Shown one piece after another: positions 41,402-41,819 of a stretch of 41,819 nt of DNA. The translations under genes were made by a program, and so were the position numbers. This DNA is from Acidaminococcaceae bacterium (lineage in GTDB: Bacteria; Bacillota; Negativicutes; Acidaminococcales; Acidaminococcaceae). Position 1 is the first letter of the stretch; each line of letters opens with the position of its first letter. The notes under the pieces are model-generated. The model searched no databases and had not been told where the DNA came from. It saw only the letters and a list, made by a program, of their open reading frames with translations. The DNA lies in assembly GCA_017554485.1 (NCBI GenBank), contig JAFZIG010000009.1, forward strand, positions 1-41,819. The letters run 5' to 3'.

Positions 41402-41674
41402 AATAAAAACGCCCCGGCTGACCTGGTTTTCGCCCCCACACCCGCCTGCTGGAAGGTTCGCTCCTAAGCTTCCGCTCCCCACTACTGCTCCTCTCGTATA
41501 TCGGGAATCATCGTTTCAACCTGTGCGAAATGCACAGGCAAAACCGCTCTCATTCTTACGGCAGGACTTACCTCTAAGCTGCACCGTGCTCACAGTAATT
41601 TTACTGCTTACGTGGATCGTTTCGCCTGCAACTGGCATCGACTTTCAACCACAGACCCGGATTGTTTTTATTAT
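41402..41674 (-). ncRNA. Candidate structured RNA (unidentified), standalone or leader of binding protein 3
   Basis: About 270 nt without an open frame, directly after a strong promoter. The ends can pair: TCCGG, CTG and TGG at 41649-41661 against CCA, CAG and CCGGG at 41413-41426, an interrupted terminal helix. Inside are CCTGTGC/GCACAGG (41520-41538), ACGG..CAG-CTTA/TAAG-CTG-CCGT (41558-41587), CAGTA/TACTG (41593-41606) and GGAAG/CTTCC (41451-41473). GAAACGAT occurs twice (41510-41517, 41616-41623). The minus strand is purine-rich with GGCGAAA motifs. TTTTT follows the closing helix at 41405-41409. By eye it is not a T-box, SAM, lysine, cobalamin, TPP or glutamine riboswitch, nor RNase P, SRP RNA or tmRNA. 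Confidence 0.5.
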
Positions 41675-41680
41675 TCATTA

Positions 41681-41709
41681 AATATAACATAACGACCTGA
41701 ATATTACAA
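41681..41709 (-). promoter_or_regulatory. Promoter upstream of the candidate RNA
   Basis: -35 TTGTAA (41704-41709), a 17 bp spacer, -10 TATATT (41681-41686) with an upstream TGT (extended -10). Predicted start near 41674. Confidence 0.65.
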
Positions 41710-41743
41710 GCTTTTTACAGCACTATCGTAAGCCCTTTGTATC

Positions 41744-41765
41744 ATGTGTTTAATTGTTAACACAT
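41744..41765 (-). other. Inverted repeat near the right edge
   Basis: Arms ATGTGTT/AACACAT (7 bp, 8 nt AT-rich centre) lie about 35 bp upstream of the -35 element. It could be a regulator site for that promoter or the end of a gene outside the window. The last 75 bases hold short open frames running off the edge in two frames, too short to assign. Confidence 0.4.
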
Positions 41766-41819
41766 AGAGCACCATATAGCAAACCTGTTTTTGGCGAATT
41801 TCAGTTTGTCTTGACGGAA

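Noticed and set aside
41402..41674. RNase P RNA or SRP RNA
   Set aside because: GAGGTAAGTCC resembles the RNase P GAGGAAAGTCC and ACCAGGTCAG resembles part of SRP RNA, but the remaining universal motifs of both families are missing.
41745..41819. End of a further gene at the right edge
   Set aside because: Two frames stay open from the edge for 20 and 36 codons, but neither can be recognised and the promoter region follows immediately; not enough to call.

Overview
The window looks like chromosome from a diderm Firmicute of the class Negativicutes, plausibly Acidaminococcaceae; the family is inference. Two kinds of evidence meet here. One is Firmicute-type synteny: hpf-secA-prfB, ftsE-ftsX-M23 hydrolase-S41 protease, and csaB. 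The other is a real outer-membrane system: a two-partner secretion transporter with a beta-barrel ending in Phe, and a giant secreted adhesin. Every gene I can support lies on the minus strand, so transcription runs right to left.

Positions 1-21862 (more than half the window) are one uninterrupted reading frame of at least 7287 codons, cut by the left edge. It encodes a leukotoxin LktA/filamentous-haemagglutinin type exoprotein. It has a signal peptide, a TPS secretion domain, a long heterogeneous beta-helix with a few helical inserts, and a highly repetitive C-terminal part in which about 21-residue turns have been duplicated as blocks of 5, 8 and 10 turns. Its TpsB transporter lies just upstream (21984-23651). 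A small secreted DUF3887-like protein with its own promoter and terminator follows.

Positions 24529-33040 hold envelope and division genes: an S41 processing protease, an M23 hydrolase with intact zinc ligands, ftsX, ftsE, csaB, a DUF5693 membrane protein overlapping csaB, and prfB. prfB keeps its +1 programmed frameshift and seems to start at TTG. secA and long-form hpf follow, each with a readable promoter; the hpf promoter resembles the sigma-H consensus.

Positions 36908-41284 hold a polar amino-acid ABC transporter (ATPase and permease) and three tandem substrate-binding lipoproteins, two of them close paralogues. Amino-acid uptake on this scale would suit an amino-acid-fermenting organism. 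Upstream of the last binding protein is a gene-free 535 bp stretch. In it I see a strong promoter followed by about 270 nt with a closing terminal helix, several internal hairpins and a terminal U-run. I read this as an uncharacterised structured RNA, and with the repeat architecture of the adhesin it is the most interesting item here. No tRNA, rRNA, CRISPR array, insertion sequence or phage gene was recognised.
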